NCBI RefSeq assembly: GCF_021390515.1
Contig: NZ_JAJUXI010000006.1
Location: 310,001 to 374,000 of the forward strand
Direction of reading: 5' to 3'
Origin: Dyadobacter sp. CY326
GTDB lineage: Bacteria; Bacteroidota; Bacteroidia; Cytophagales; Spirosomataceae
Length of the DNA: 64,000 bases
The notes beneath the pieces are model-generated. The model was not told where the DNA came from. It made no database searches and saw only the letters and a list, made by a program, of their open reading frames with translations. Within the stretch, counting starts at the first letter, position 1. Every line of letters begins with the position of its first letter. The translations under genes and the position numbers were made by a program. Below, piece by piece: positions 55,533 through 63,958 of this stretch.

Positions 55533-55991
55533 ATGGGACTTCAAGTAGGCGATCCCGCCCCAGCGTTTATAGCAAAAGATCAGGATGGGAATGAAGTGAA
55601 ACTCACTGATTTTAAAGGAGAAAAAGTCATTCTTTACTTTTATCCAAAAGACGATACACCCGGCTGCACAGCACAGGCTTGCAATCTAAGAGATAATTAC
55701 GATGTGCTTTTGAGCAGAGGATATAAAGTGCTGGGTGTGAGCGTCGATGATGAGAAATCGCACAGAAAATTTATCAAGAAATACAACTTGCCGTTTCCCT
55801 TACTAGCAGACACAGACCTGAAAATCGTAAACGATTATGGCGTTTGGGCCGAAAAAAAGACATTCGGTCATGAGTACATGGGGATCATCCGGACCACATT
55901 CGTCATTGATGAAAATGGTGTGATTGAAGAAGTTGTTCAGAAAGTGGATACAGAAAATCACACTGATCAAATTCTTAACAAAAGTGAGTAA
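55533..55991 (+). CDS. bcp: Thioredoxin-dependent thiol peroxidase (Bcp/PrxQ)
   Basis: 152 residues. The peroxidatic Cys is in DDTPGCTAQACNLRD and the resolving Cys is five residues later, as in the alpha-type PrxQ. The family end GVSVDDEKSHRKF and LLADTDLKIVNDYGVWA is present. It reduces peroxides with thioredoxin. It starts 3 bases after the M23 gene stop and so probably shares its message. Confidence 0.94.
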   Translation: MGLQVGDPAPAFIAKDQDGNEVKLTDFKGEKVILYFYPKDDTPGCTAQACNLRDNYDVLLSRGYKVLGVSVDDEKSHRKFIKKYNLPFPLLADTDLKIVNDYGVWAEKKTFGHEYMGIIRTTFVIDENGVIEEVVQKVDTENHTDQILNKSE

Positions 55992-56082
55992 TAATGAGTC
56001 ACTGCGGAAGCTGTAATAGCCGGACATTTACACCTCGGAATACTGGCATTTAGAACGTATTTGTAATAGAAAATCGATAAAA

Positions 56083-56940
56083 ATGGAAATTGAACAACTA
56101 GAAAAAGTAGCCTCGCAAGTTCGCAGGGACATTGTCCGCATGGTGCACGGTTGCCAGTCGGGACACCCGGGAGGCTCATTGGGCTGTACAGAATTGCTTG
56201 TGGCCCTGTATTTTGAGCGGTTAAAGCTGAAAGAACAGGACGGCAAGCCGGTTTTTGATATGAATGGCAAGGATGAGGATCTTTTCTTCCTTTCCAATGG
56301 ACATATTTCGCCCGTTTGGTACAGCACACTTGCCCGCAGAGGATATTTTCCTGTTGAGGAAATGGCTACTTTTCGGAAGCTTGATTCGCGTTTGCAAGGT
56401 CACCCGACCACGCACGAACATTTGGAAGGAATTCGCATTGCGTCCGGTTCATTAGGACAGGGAATGTCTGTTGCGATCGGTGCTGCTCTGGCTAAAAAGC
56501 TCAATGGCGATAAAGGATTGGTTTATGTGCTGATGGGCGATGGCGAGCAGCAGGAAGGTCAGGTTTGGGAAGCAGCGACATTCGCGCCACACCACCAGGT
56601 TGATAACCTCGTTGCATTCATCGACTTGAACGGACAGCAGATTGACGGCCCGACGGTGAAGGTTATGAACAACCGCGATTTGGGTAAAAAATATGAAGCA
56701 TTCGGCTGGGAAGTGATTTCCATAGAAGAAGGCAACGATATGGCAGCAGTGCTAAAAGGTCTTTACGAAGCAAAAAGCAGACTTGGACATGGCAGACCGA
56801 TTATGATTCTGCTGCATACAGGAATGGGTTTTGGTGTTGATTTCATGATGGGCAGCCACAAATGGCACGGCGTAGCGCCTAATGATGAGCAACTTGCGGC
56901 AGCGCTTGGCCAGTTGGAAGAAACAATGGGAGACTATTAA
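56083..56940 (+). CDS. Transketolase, N-terminal subunit
   Basis: 285 residues, the pyrophosphate half of transketolase. It has RMVHGCQSGHPGGSLGCTEL, HLEGIRIASGSLGQG and the thiamine diphosphate motif MGDGEQQEGQVWEAA, then NLVAFIDLNGQQIDG. In the split form this subunit acts with the separate C-terminal subunit, encoded 9 bases downstream. The pair catalyses two-carbon transfer in the pentose phosphate pathway. No sign of truncation. Confidence 0.94.
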   Translation: MEIEQLEKVASQVRRDIVRMVHGCQSGHPGGSLGCTELLVALYFERLKLKEQDGKPVFDMNGKDEDLFFLSNGHISPVWYSTLARRGYFPVEEMATFRKLDSRLQGHPTTHEHLEGIRIASGSLGQGMSVAIGAALAKKLNGDKGLVYVLMGDGEQQEGQVWEAATFAPHHQVDNLVAFIDLNGQQIDGPTVKVMNNRDLGKKYEAFGWEVISIEEGNDMAAVLKGLYEAKSRLGHGRPIMILLHTGMGFGVDFMMGSHKWHGVAPNDEQLAAALGQLEETMGDY

Positions 56941-56949
56941 TTATACAAA

Positions 56950-57903
56950 ATGAAAAAATACACCTTCACTGAGAAGAAAGATACACGTTCGGGCTTTGGG
57001 GCTGGAATGCATATTTTGGGCCAGCAAAATCCAAATGTGGTTGCACTTTGTGCTGACCTTGTGGGTTCCCTTAAACTTGAACCGTTTATAAAAGAAAATC
57101 CGGACCGTTTTATTCAATGCGGGATTTCGGAAGCCAACATGATCGGTGTTTCTGCCGGGTTGACCATTGGCGGTAAAATTCCTTTCGCTACAACGTTTGC
57201 AAATTTCGCAACCGGCCGGGTTTATGACCAAATCCGCCAGAGCGTGGCATATTCGAACAAAAATGTAAAAATCTGTGCATCTCACGCAGGCTTGACATTG
57301 GGTGAAGATGGTGCAACACACCAGATCCTGGAAGATCTTGGGATGATGAAAATGTTGCCTGGAATGACAGTGATCAATCCTTGTGACTATAACCAGACAA
57401 AAGCTGCAACGATTGCAATTGCAGATTATGAAGGCCCAGTTTACCTGCGTTTCGGACGTCCGGTGATTCCGGTCTTTACAGATGCAGATCAAAAGTTTGA
57501 GATCGGAAAAGCGTGGATGGTGAACGAAGGAACGGATGTGAGCATTTTCGCTACGGGTCATATGGTTTGGGAAGCGATTCAGGCAGGCGAGCTTCTGGAA
57601 GCGGAAGGAATCAATGCTGAGATTATTAACATTCACACCATCAAGCCATTAGACGAAGAAGCGATTCTTAAATCTGTTGAAAAAACAGGTTGCGTTGTAA
57701 CAGCTGAGGAGCATAACCGCATTGGTGGTCTGGGAGATAGTGTTGCGCAGGTTTTGGTTAAAAACAAGCTTGTTCCTCAGGAATATGTGGCGGTTAACGA
57801 CAGCTTCGGCGAAAGCGGAACGCCAACGCAGCTTATGGAAAAATACGGTCTTACAGCAAAACACATTGTAGAGGCTGCCAAAAAAGCAATTGGAAGAAAA
57901 TAG
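56950..57903 (+). CDS. Transketolase, C-terminal subunit
   Basis: 317 residues, the pyrimidine-binding half plus the terminal domain. It has FIQCGISEANMIGVSAGLTI with the catalytic Glu, PFATTFANFATGR, THQILEDLGMMKMLPGM, VYLRFGRPVIPV, then a terminal domain with HTIKPLDEEAI and VVTAEEHNRIGGLGDSVA. Together with the gene 9 bases upstream it makes a full enzyme. A hairpin terminator follows. Confidence 0.94.
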   Translation: MKKYTFTEKKDTRSGFGAGMHILGQQNPNVVALCADLVGSLKLEPFIKENPDRFIQCGISEANMIGVSAGLTIGGKIPFATTFANFATGRVYDQIRQSVAYSNKNVKICASHAGLTLGEDGATHQILEDLGMMKMLPGMTVINPCDYNQTKAATIAIADYEGPVYLRFGRPVIPVFTDADQKFEIGKAWMVNEGTDVSIFATGHMVWEAIQAGELLEAEGINAEIINIHTIKPLDEEAILKSVEKTGCVVTAEEHNRIGGLGDSVAQVLVKNKLVPQEYVAVNDSFGESGTPTQLMEKYGLTAKHIVEAAKKAIGRK

Positions 57904-57945
57904 TTGAAATATTGGAATAAACAGTTGGTAATCAGCTGAAATCAC

Positions 57946-57999
57946 TGAGTCTTGCGAAAAGTTAAAACGACGTTTTACTTTTGGCAGGACTCAAGTTTT
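57946..57999 (+). terminator. Long stem-loop after the transketolase pair
   Basis: Starting at tgagtcttgc and ending at ggcaggactca, with inner pairing of gaaaagttaaaac and gttttactttt, this forms a stem of over 20 pairs with two irregularities. The tail is T-rich. It is the probable terminator of the transketolase operon. The next 110 bases to the sigma gene hold nothing I can name. Confidence 0.6.
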
Positions 58000-58114
58000 A
58001 TTTGCCCTGGACCAAAAAATGAACTATTATTGACTTGTGTTGATTCGGTAAAGGCGCGAGTTCCGGTGGTCAATGTCTTGGTTCCGGGTAACACAACAGG
58101 TTAGTACTGATTAA

Positions 58115-58657
58115 ATGTCTGACGAAGAATTATTATCCCTTTTTGAAAATCCCGAAACGCGCAGAAACGCTTTCAATCAGCTGGTGCGCAAGTATCAGCA
58201 AAAAGTATATTGGCTGGTCCGGAAAATGGTTGTCGATCATGACGATGCGAACGACATTACGCAGGATGTTTTCATAAAGGCCTGGACGGCACTAGAAAAT
58301 TTCAGGGGAGACGCAAAGTTTTACACCTGGCTTTACCGCATTGCAAGCAATGAGGCCATTAATTTTCTCAACAAAAAAAAGAAGCGGTTCTTTGTGCCCA
58401 TTTACGACATTGAGAATGAGCTGAGCGAAAAGCTGGAAGCAGATCCACTGGTGAGCGGCGATGCGATTCAGCTGAAGTTACAAAAGGCTTTGTTAAAATT
58501 ACCAGAAAAGCAGCGGCTGGTTTTCAACCTGAAATACTTTGAAGAGTTGCCTTATGAAGAGATTTCTCAAATCACGGGCACGTCAGTCGGCGCCTTAAAG
58601 GCTTCATATCATTGGGCTACAAAAAAAATTGAGGATTATTTAAATGAAACGGATTAA
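58115..58657 (+). CDS. ECF sigma-70 factor
   Basis: 180 residues, complete. Region 2 has FNQLVRKYQQKVYWLVRKMV, DDANDITQDVFIKAW and FYTWLYRIASNEAINFLNKK. Region 4 has LPEKQRLVFNLKYFEELPYE and GTSVGALKASYHWATKKIE. It directs RNA polymerase to a small regulon, probably under control of the two genes downstream. This is the RpoE-like class typical of Bacteroidota. Confidence 0.95.
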   Translation: MSDEELLSLFENPETRRNAFNQLVRKYQQKVYWLVRKMVVDHDDANDITQDVFIKAWTALENFRGDAKFYTWLYRIASNEAINFLNKKKKRFFVPIYDIENELSEKLEADPLVSGDAIQLKLQKALLKLPEKQRLVFNLKYFEELPYEEISQITGTSVGALKASYHWATKKIEDYLNETD

Positions 58658-58711
58658 ACTATTTGCAACTAGTTTGGTCAAACATTTACAAAGTAGGAAA
58701 TATAAATAATC

Positions 58712-59152
58712 ATGGATAACAAGAGAATACGGTTGGACGATCTGAAAAAGGAAGTTCCTTTTACGGTTCCTGACGGCTATTTTGAAAAACTGCCGCAGAT
58801 AATCCAATCGAGAATCCCCTCTGAACCAGTAAGAAAGCCCGTAATTGGATGGTCGTGGCAGCGGTCGCTGGGGCTTGTGTCTGCAATGGCCTTGATTTTG
58901 GTGCTCGTGTGGGTGACTGTTCCGGAGCGTCAGGGGTCACTTGGGCAAGAGCCGTTGAGCGGTGTAAGCAATGCGTCGATCATCGGTTATTTGGAAGATC
59001 AGGACATTAGTTATTACGATCTGAGCGAGCATAAGGTTGTTCAAAAAGCATTTGATACGGACTCGACGGTGTTGTTTTATCTAGATGGATTAGAAGACGA
59101 TGTACTTCGTCAGCAATTACAGGAATCAGTCTCAGGAGCTGAGACGATCTGA
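58712..59152 (+). CDS. Membrane protein, likely anti-sigma-like partner
   Basis: 146 residues. A cytoplasmic part (to residue 45, with VPDGYFEKLPQII, a common Bacteroidota feature) is followed by one helix (SLGLVSAMALILVLVWVTV) and an exported tail. It lies between the ECF sigma gene and a Spy-like gene, so I infer a membrane-bound regulator of the sigma factor. No zinc-binding anti-sigma motif is seen. Unsure. Confidence 0.6.
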   Translation: MDNKRIRLDDLKKEVPFTVPDGYFEKLPQIIQSRIPSEPVRKPVIGWSWQRSLGLVSAMALILVLVWVTVPERQGSLGQEPLSGVSNASIIGYLEDQDISYYDLSEHKVVQKAFDTDSTVLFYLDGLEDDVLRQQLQESVSGAETI

Positions 59153-59171
59153 CCCTAACATTAAATATAAA

Positions 59172-59627
59172 ATGAACTTACAACTTATTACACGGCATCG
59201 TTATTTACTGATTTTGGCCTTCATCGCATTGTTTTCGGTGACAACCGTAAGCGCGCAACGAAAGTCGGAGGAGGAAATAAAAAAGATTCAGGATGCCAAA
59301 GTCGCTATCATTACCAACCGACTTAATCTGACACCGGAGCAATCAACTGGTTTTTGGCCAGTTTATAACGAATATTCTCAGAAAAGGAGAGAAATTCACC
59401 GTTCGCAACGCAAGATCATTAACGATAAAAAGGCAGAAGGGCAAACCGATGATCAGGTGCTTAACAACCTGAAAGAGGTTCAGGATCTGCGTCAAAAAGA
59501 GCTTGATCTTGAAAAAGAATATCAGTCACGCTTTCTGAAAGTAATAACTGCGAGTCAGGTGATTGAATTATACAAGGCCGAGCGGACATTCAATGATATG
59601 CTGATCCAGCGACTGAAAAATAAGTAA
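59172..59627 (+). CDS. Spy/CpxP-like periplasmic protein
   Basis: 151 residues from the ATG at 59172, with a signal peptide (cut after VSA). The mature protein has an LTPEQ-like motif in RLNLTPEQSTGFWPVYNEYS and long amphipathic helices (RREIHRSQRKIINDKKA, QKELDLEKEYQSRFLKVITA). This matches the LTxxQ family of periplasmic chaperone-like sensors of envelope stress, often linked to ECF sigma factors in Bacteroidota. A terminator follows. Confidence 0.8.
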   Translation: MNLQLITRHRYLLILAFIALFSVTTVSAQRKSEEEIKKIQDAKVAIITNRLNLTPEQSTGFWPVYNEYSQKRREIHRSQRKIINDKKAEGQTDDQVLNNLKEVQDLRQKELDLEKEYQSRFLKVITASQVIELYKAERTFNDMLIQRLKNK

Positions 59628-59671
59628 TACTGATACCAATTTAACCTGCTATTCGCCTTATTACAAATTGC

Positions 59672-59710
59672 AATCCCATTGATCGGCTTCGGCTGGTTGT
59701 GGGATTTTTT
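59672..59710 (+). terminator. Terminator after the sigma cassette
   Basis: aatccca and tgggatt with an internal loop of about 20 bases, then a T-run: likely ends the plus-strand operon. Confidence 0.6.
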
Positions 59711-59717
59711 ATAGCAG

Positions 59718-59742
59718 AAAGGCCGGAACTTCCGGCCTTTTT
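59718..59742. terminator. Second terminator, serving SulP
   Basis: aaaggccggaa and ttccggccttt form a nearly uninterrupted stem, with T-runs on both strands. It is located 25 bases after the SulP stop on the minus strand. Confidence 0.85.
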
Positions 59743-59766
59743 AATGCTTATGGGATTCTGTCTTTA

Positions 59767-61344
59767 TCAATGTCCTCCAATCACTTCCACGCCGCTAATT
59801 CCCCGCGTTTCAACAGAGATATTTCGCAAAGGCGCTGCGTGTTTTTTGAAATCCTGAATGATTTCAAGCACATCATAATCAATGTTCATGGATTTGCTGC
59901 CGTCGATAATGACTGTAGAATTGTCCGGTAAATGTTCGAGCGTGGCGCTGATGCTGCCTTTGTTCAGGAAAGTCACTTCCTCAGACAAAATGAGCGTTAT
60001 CACTTCGCCATCTCTGTGCTTTTCCTTCACGTAATGATAAGAATGCTTGTAGTTTTTTCTTAGTATAAAATAAATTGCTACGACCATTCCAATGGCGATT
60101 CCTTTGAGTAAATCTGTGCTTAGGATTGCGATAATCGTGACAATGAACGGAATAAACTGCTCTTTGCCCAACTTGTACATTCCCTGATAAAGCGAGAATT
60201 TGGAAAGCTTGTAACCAACAAGCAGCAGAATTGCCGCGAGCGATGCCAGTGGAATAAAATTCAGAAACCTTGGAATGAACAAGGCTGACAGGAGCATGAT
60301 GGTGCCGTGCGTGATCGTGCTCATCTTGGTCCGCCCGCCCGAATCAATGTTGGCTGAACTCCGCACAATCACCTGGGTGATGGGTAATCCGCCGATTAAG
60401 CCGGAAGTAATGTTGCCGACTCCTTGCGCAATGAGCTCCCGGTTTGTAGGCGTGCTTCGTTTATAAGGATCCAGCTTGTCGGTCGCTTCTACACATAAAA
60501 GCGTTTCCAAACTTGCTACAATCGCGAGCGTAACTGCGATTGTGTAAGTTTCAACTCGCGTTATCGCTGAAAAATCAGGTGTTTTAAAGAAACTAAAAAA
60601 CTCACTGGCGTTGCTCGCTACGGGCAATTGAACCAGGTGATCGCCGCTCAACGCCAGTTCTGGCATCAGCTTTGAAAACAAAATATTGAGCAATATGCCA
60701 CTGACTACGACGAAAAGGGCTCCGGGAACAAACCGGAAAATTGAAATCCTTTTCATGAACGGGCGATCGAAGAGCATTAAGGTTGCGAGCGAAACGACGG
60801 ATATGATGATCGCGCCTGTGCTGCTATATTTCACCGCATAAAAAAGCTCGGTGAAAGTGTTTTTTCCATCTTTTTGATCAAATGCCTCATCGCCCATGAA
60901 GTCGGCATCATAACCGAAAGCATGCGGGATTTCTTTGAGAATGAGCGTTATACCAATGGCTGCCAGCATGCCTTTAATCACAGACGAAGGAAAATAATAT
61001 CCAATAATCCCCGCCTTTAAGAAACCGGCAATCACCTGAATAATCCCGGCCAAAACAACAGCAAGCAAGAAAGCTTCGAAACTTCCTAGCGTGTCAAGTG
61101 CATTGAGAACAATGACAACAAGGCCCGCCGCCGGCCCCGCAACGCCCAGCGACGAACCACTTAGCGAGCCAACGACAATCCCGCCGATGATTCCTGCAAT
61201 GATGCCGGAAAAAAGGAGATCGGAACGGCCGGTGGAGGCCAAAGCCACGCCAAGACACAATGGTAATGCAACCAGATAAACGACCAGCCCGGCGGGAATG
61301 TCAAACTTAAGGTTGGAAAATAGCTTATTCTTATCTGCTGCCAT
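59767..61344 (-). CDS. SulP family anion transporter with STAS domain
   Basis: 525 residues. About 11 helices contain the SulP signature GVAGPAAGLVVIVLNAL, EIPHAFGYDADF, and RELIAQGVGNITSGLIGGLP. The C-terminal STAS domain starts near residue 440 (EVTFLNKGSISATLEHLPD). The gene is 47 bases downstream of a beta-carbonic anhydrase gene, as in bicarbonate-uptake pairs. I infer bicarbonate as the likely substrate; sulfate is the alternative. Confidence 0.9.
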   Translation of the reverse strand: MAADKNKLFSNLKFDIPAGLVVYLVALPLCLGVALASTGRSDLLFSGIIAGIIGGIVVGSLSGSSLGVAGPAAGLVVIVLNALDTLGSFEAFLLAVVLAGIIQVIAGFLKAGIIGYYFPSSVIKGMLAAIGITLILKEIPHAFGYDADFMGDEAFDQKDGKNTFTELFYAVKYSSTGAIIISVVSLATLMLFDRPFMKRISIFRFVPGALFVVVSGILLNILFSKLMPELALSGDHLVQLPVASNASEFFSFFKTPDFSAITRVETYTIAVTLAIVASLETLLCVEATDKLDPYKRSTPTNRELIAQGVGNITSGLIGGLPITQVIVRSSANIDSGGRTKMSTITHGTIMLLSALFIPRFLNFIPLASLAAILLLVGYKLSKFSLYQGMYKLGKEQFIPFIVTIIAILSTDLLKGIAIGMVVAIYFILRKNYKHSYHYVKEKHRDGEVITLILSEEVTFLNKGSISATLEHLPDNSTVIIDGSKSMNIDYDVLEIIQDFKKHAAPLRNISVETRGISGVEVIGGH

Positions 61345-61391
61345 ACGATTATTTCTGATAAATCAAGTTGAGTTTTGAAGCTGATGCAGTG

Positions 61392-62039
61392 TTATGCAAT
61401 GATGGGAACTTCCATTCTATAAACATCTTCCATATCATTTGTGCTGTCAATGGTGACATTCAAATCTTGGAGAATTCCGGTTTTTAGCGCATAAACCAAG
61501 CCGTGCAGTTGCAGAGGCTTGTTAGCCGACCATGCGTTCTGGACGATCGAGGTTTTTGCAAGATCCATAACCTGCTCGATTACATTGAGTTCAACCAAGC
61601 GGTCTGTTCTCTTATCAACATCTTCAATGCTGTTAAGCTCATTCTGATGCAGTCGGTAAACGTCTTTGATATTTCTAAGCCAGTTGTCGATAAGGCCCAC
61701 TTGCTTGCGTCCCATTGCAGCAGCGACGCCCCCGCAACCATAATGTCCACAAACGATAATGTGCTGAACACCAAGCACATTTACAGAATAATCCAACACA
61801 CTCAGCATGCTCATATCGGTGTGAATGACCATGTTGGCAATGTTGCGATGCACAAAAATATCGCCGGGCATGGTTCCGGTTATCTCGTTGGCGGGAACGC
61901 GGCTGTCGGAGCAGCCGATCCATAAAAATTTGGGGCTCTGTCCGTTAGACAGCTTGTTGAAGAATTGAGGATCTTGCATGTTAGTTGCTTCGACCCACTT
62001 TTTATTGTTTTCAAATAATTGATTATACGACTTAATCAT
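61392..62039 (-). CDS. can: Beta-class carbonic anhydrase
   Basis: 215 residues. Zinc ligands and partners are in WIGCSDSRVPANEI (Cys and the Asp-Arg dyad), HRNIANMVIHTDM, and IIVCGHYGCGGVAAA (His and Cys). It hydrates CO2 to bicarbonate reversibly. It probably shares a message with the SulP gene and may supply or use the bicarbonate moved by it. Full length. Confidence 0.96.
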   Translation of the reverse strand: MIKSYNQLFENNKKWVEATNMQDPQFFNKLSNGQSPKFLWIGCSDSRVPANEITGTMPGDIFVHRNIANMVIHTDMSMLSVLDYSVNVLGVQHIIVCGHYGCGGVAAAMGRKQVGLIDNWLRNIKDVYRLHQNELNSIEDVDKRTDRLVELNVIEQVMDLAKTSIVQNAWSANKPLQLHGLVYALKTGILQDLNVTIDSTNDMEDVYRMEVPIIA

Positions 62040-62153
62040 GATTTCTGATAAAATTTATTGAATAGGAAATGACTGATTGAGGCGCTTAGACAGATGAATA
62101 CAAGTTCATCCGCAGAAGCGGTTCAGTCAAAAAAATAAATTATTGCAGGAAAA

Positions 62154-62450
62154 TCAGATTAACTCCGGTGGTGGAGAGAGCAGCTTTAAGCAGATTTCAT
62201 TTTGAAAGCCGGTGGAGTAGGAGAAGGAGTTTTTCAGGGGGATTGATAAAACGAATTTATCAAAAAGAACGGAGTGAGAAATCAACAACTGATCGTCGTT
62301 GATTTTCTCCGATTCTGTCTTTTCATTATCACAAGTGCCCGTGTCGCAAACCACAGAAGACTTTGCCTTCGACAGCAAAAGACTAGCCAAATCTGTGGCT
62401 TTACAGATTAGGAAGGCCGTTAGCAGTATAAGGCAAAGCGTTTTCAGCAA
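62154..62450 (-). CDS. Small unknown exported or membrane-anchored protein
   Basis: 98 residues with an N-terminal hydrophobic segment (LCLILLTAFLICKATDLASL), then an acidic, Cys-containing stretch (VVCDTGTCDNEKTESEK) and a long Phe/Ser-rich tail ending SPPPELI. The C-x(5)-C pair could bind metal or form a disulfide. It lies 24 bases downstream of the 36-residue protein gene on the same strand. No family recognised. Confidence 0.55.
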   Translation of the reverse strand: MLKTLCLILLTAFLICKATDLASLLLSKAKSSVVCDTGTCDNEKTESEKINDDQLLISHSVLFDKFVLSIPLKNSFSYSTGFQNEICLKLLSPPPELI

Positions 62451-62474
62451 TGTGAAATAAATTTTAGCAAGCTG

Positions 62475-62585
62475 TTACTTATTAGTTCTCCAACCTTTTT
62501 CATGGTTCTCTAACCAACGTCCAACCAAAAAGGCTGAACCCAAAAGAACAACATAAAAAATGATCATTATAATAGTCATTCCCAT
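62475..62585 (-). CDS. 36-residue membrane microprotein
   Basis: From the ATG at 62585: MGMTIIMIIFYVVLLGSAFL followed by VGRWLENHEKGWRTNK and a stop at 62475-62477. One clear helix with a basic, Trp-containing cytoplasmic tail is the plan of small membrane subunits and regulators such as CydX- or CcoS-like peptides, though no specific one is recognised. A TAATTTTG -7 element lies 33-40 bases upstream (62618-62625, minus), which supports expression. Confidence 0.55.
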   Translation of the reverse strand: MGMTIIMIIFYVVLLGSAFLVGRWLENHEKGWRTNK

Positions 62586-62617
62586 AAAAAAGCAATTTAG
62601 ACCCGACTTAACGTTAA

Positions 62618-62625
62618 CAAAATTA
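62618..62625 (-). promoter_or_regulatory. Candidate -7 element for the microprotein gene
   Basis: On the minus strand this is TAATTTTG, exact to TAnnTTTG, 33 bases before the ATG at 62585. The -33 TTG is not found at the ideal spacing. Confidence 0.45.
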
Positions 62626-62663
62626 AAGAAAAAAAGTCTTTGGCTGACGAACAGCCGAAAAAA

Positions 62664-63788
62664 TTAAAGCACTCCTTTTGTCGATGGCATGAAATCCAAT
62701 GCTTTTAAATCACGTCGAACAGCCATTTTTATTGCTTTTGCAAATGCTTTAAAAATGGATTCTATTTTATGATGCTCATTGTCGCCCGTCACCTGAATGT
62801 TCAAGTTCGAAAGTGAAGTGTCTGAAAATGACTTGAAAAAGTGAAAAAACATCTCCGTAGGCATCTCGCCAATTTTATCTCTTTTGAATTCTGCATTCCA
62901 AACAATCCAGGGCCGTCCGGAGAAATCAATGGCAACCTGTGCGAGCGCTTCGTCCATAGGCAGCAAAAATCCATATCTGCTGATGCCGCGCTTGTCGCCA
63001 ATGGCCTGACGATAAGCTTCTCCCAATGCAAGCGCCGTGTCTTCAATGGTGTGATGTTCATCAATATGCAAGTCGCCGTCCACGTGTATGGAAAGGTCCG
63101 CACCGGAATGTCTGGCCAGTTGATCGAGCATATGGTCAAAAAAACCAAGTCCTGTATGAATGTCCGACCGGCCGCTTCCGTCCAGGTTCAGCTCCACTTT
63201 GATCTGCGTTTCCTTCGTATTCCGCTCGACGGACGCAGTTCTTGAAGGCAATTTCAAATGTTCATAGATTGCATCCCAATCCGTTGAAACATAGCTGATC
63301 GCCGCATTCATTTCGTCCGAAATGCCAGATTCAGGAGTTGTTTTTGCAATCAAAATAGCCTTGGATCCAAGATTCACTGCCAGTTGCACATCTGTAAGCC
63401 TGTCGCCGATGACATAACTGTTGGCCAGGTCATATTGGTCTGAAAAATATTGTGTCAGCATGCCGGTTCCAGGTTTTCTGGTTGGCAAATTGTCCTCGGG
63501 GAAGCTGCGGTCAATGTGAATGCTGGCAAAGTGAATGTTCTCACCAGCCAATATTTGCAACATTTTATTGTGTGCAGGCCAAAAAGTCGGTTCAGGAAAA
63601 GAATCCGTCCCTAAGCCATCCTGATTAGTCACCATAACAAGCTCATAATCTGTCTCTTCTGCTATTTTGCGTAAGCAGGATAATGCTTTTGGTAAAAATT
63701 CGAGCTTTTCTAATGAGTCAACCTGAAAATCTGTGGGTGGTTCTACGATGATCGTTCCGTCGCGATCAATAAATAAGACTTTTTTCAT
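62664..63788 (-). CDS. hisB: Bifunctional histidinol-phosphatase/imidazoleglycerol-phosphate dehydratase
   Basis: 374 residues. The N-terminal HAD phosphatase part (about 1-165) has [13 protein letters not shown] and [15 protein letters not shown]. The dehydratase part (about 185-374) has [36 protein letters not shown] and [17 protein letters not shown], whose His/Glu residues bind two metals. The fusion performs steps 6 and 8 of histidine synthesis, as in E. coli. The other his genes are not in this window. Divergent from ribE. Confidence 0.96.
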   Translation of the reverse strand: MKKVLFIDRDGTIIVEPPTDFQVDSLEKLEFLPKALSCLRKIAEETDYELVMVTNQDGLGTDSFPEPTFWPAHNKMLQILAGENIHFASIHIDRSFPEDNLPTRKPGTGMLTQYFSDQYDLANSYVIGDRLTDVQLAVNLGSKAILIAKTTPESGISDEMNAAISYVSTDWDAIYEHLKLPSRTASVERNTKETQIKVELNLDGSGRSDIHTGLGFFDHMLDQLARHSGADLSIHVDGDLHIDEHHTIEDTALALGEAYRQAIGDKRGISRYGFLLPMDEALAQVAIDFSGRPWIVWNAEFKRDKIGEMPTEMFFHFFKSFSDTSLSNLNIQVTGDNEHHKIESIFKAFAKAIKMAVRRDLKALDFMPSTKGVL

Positions 63789-63927
63789 TCAATGATTATA
63801 AGGATATGTTCATCAAGAGCAACAGCCGGTTCCTCTTATGGCTGCAAAGTTCGTAAACTAAGTGGAATTGAAAAGATTTAGCGACAGCATTAGCACGCTT
63901 TGTACAGAAAAGCGCAGCGATAAATCG

Positions 63928-63935
63928 TAACTTTG
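63928..63935 (+). promoter_or_regulatory. Candidate -7 element for ribE
   Basis: TAACTTTG matches TAnnTTTG 24 bases before the ATG at 63959. A TTG lies 25 bases upstream, slightly beyond the normal spacing. Confidence 0.45.
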
Positions 63936-63958
63936 TGTTCAAAAATTCGTCCAGGACA

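Noticed and set aside
56941-57636. 231-codon frame antisense to the transketolase C subunit
   Set aside because: It runs against a well-conserved enzyme, with Cys/His/Arg-rich unnatural composition. It is a by-product of codon usage on the other strand.
57946-57999. Long stem-loop considered as a tRNA or structured RNA gene
   Set aside because: No cloverleaf, anticodon arm or CCA end can be drawn; a terminator explains it better.
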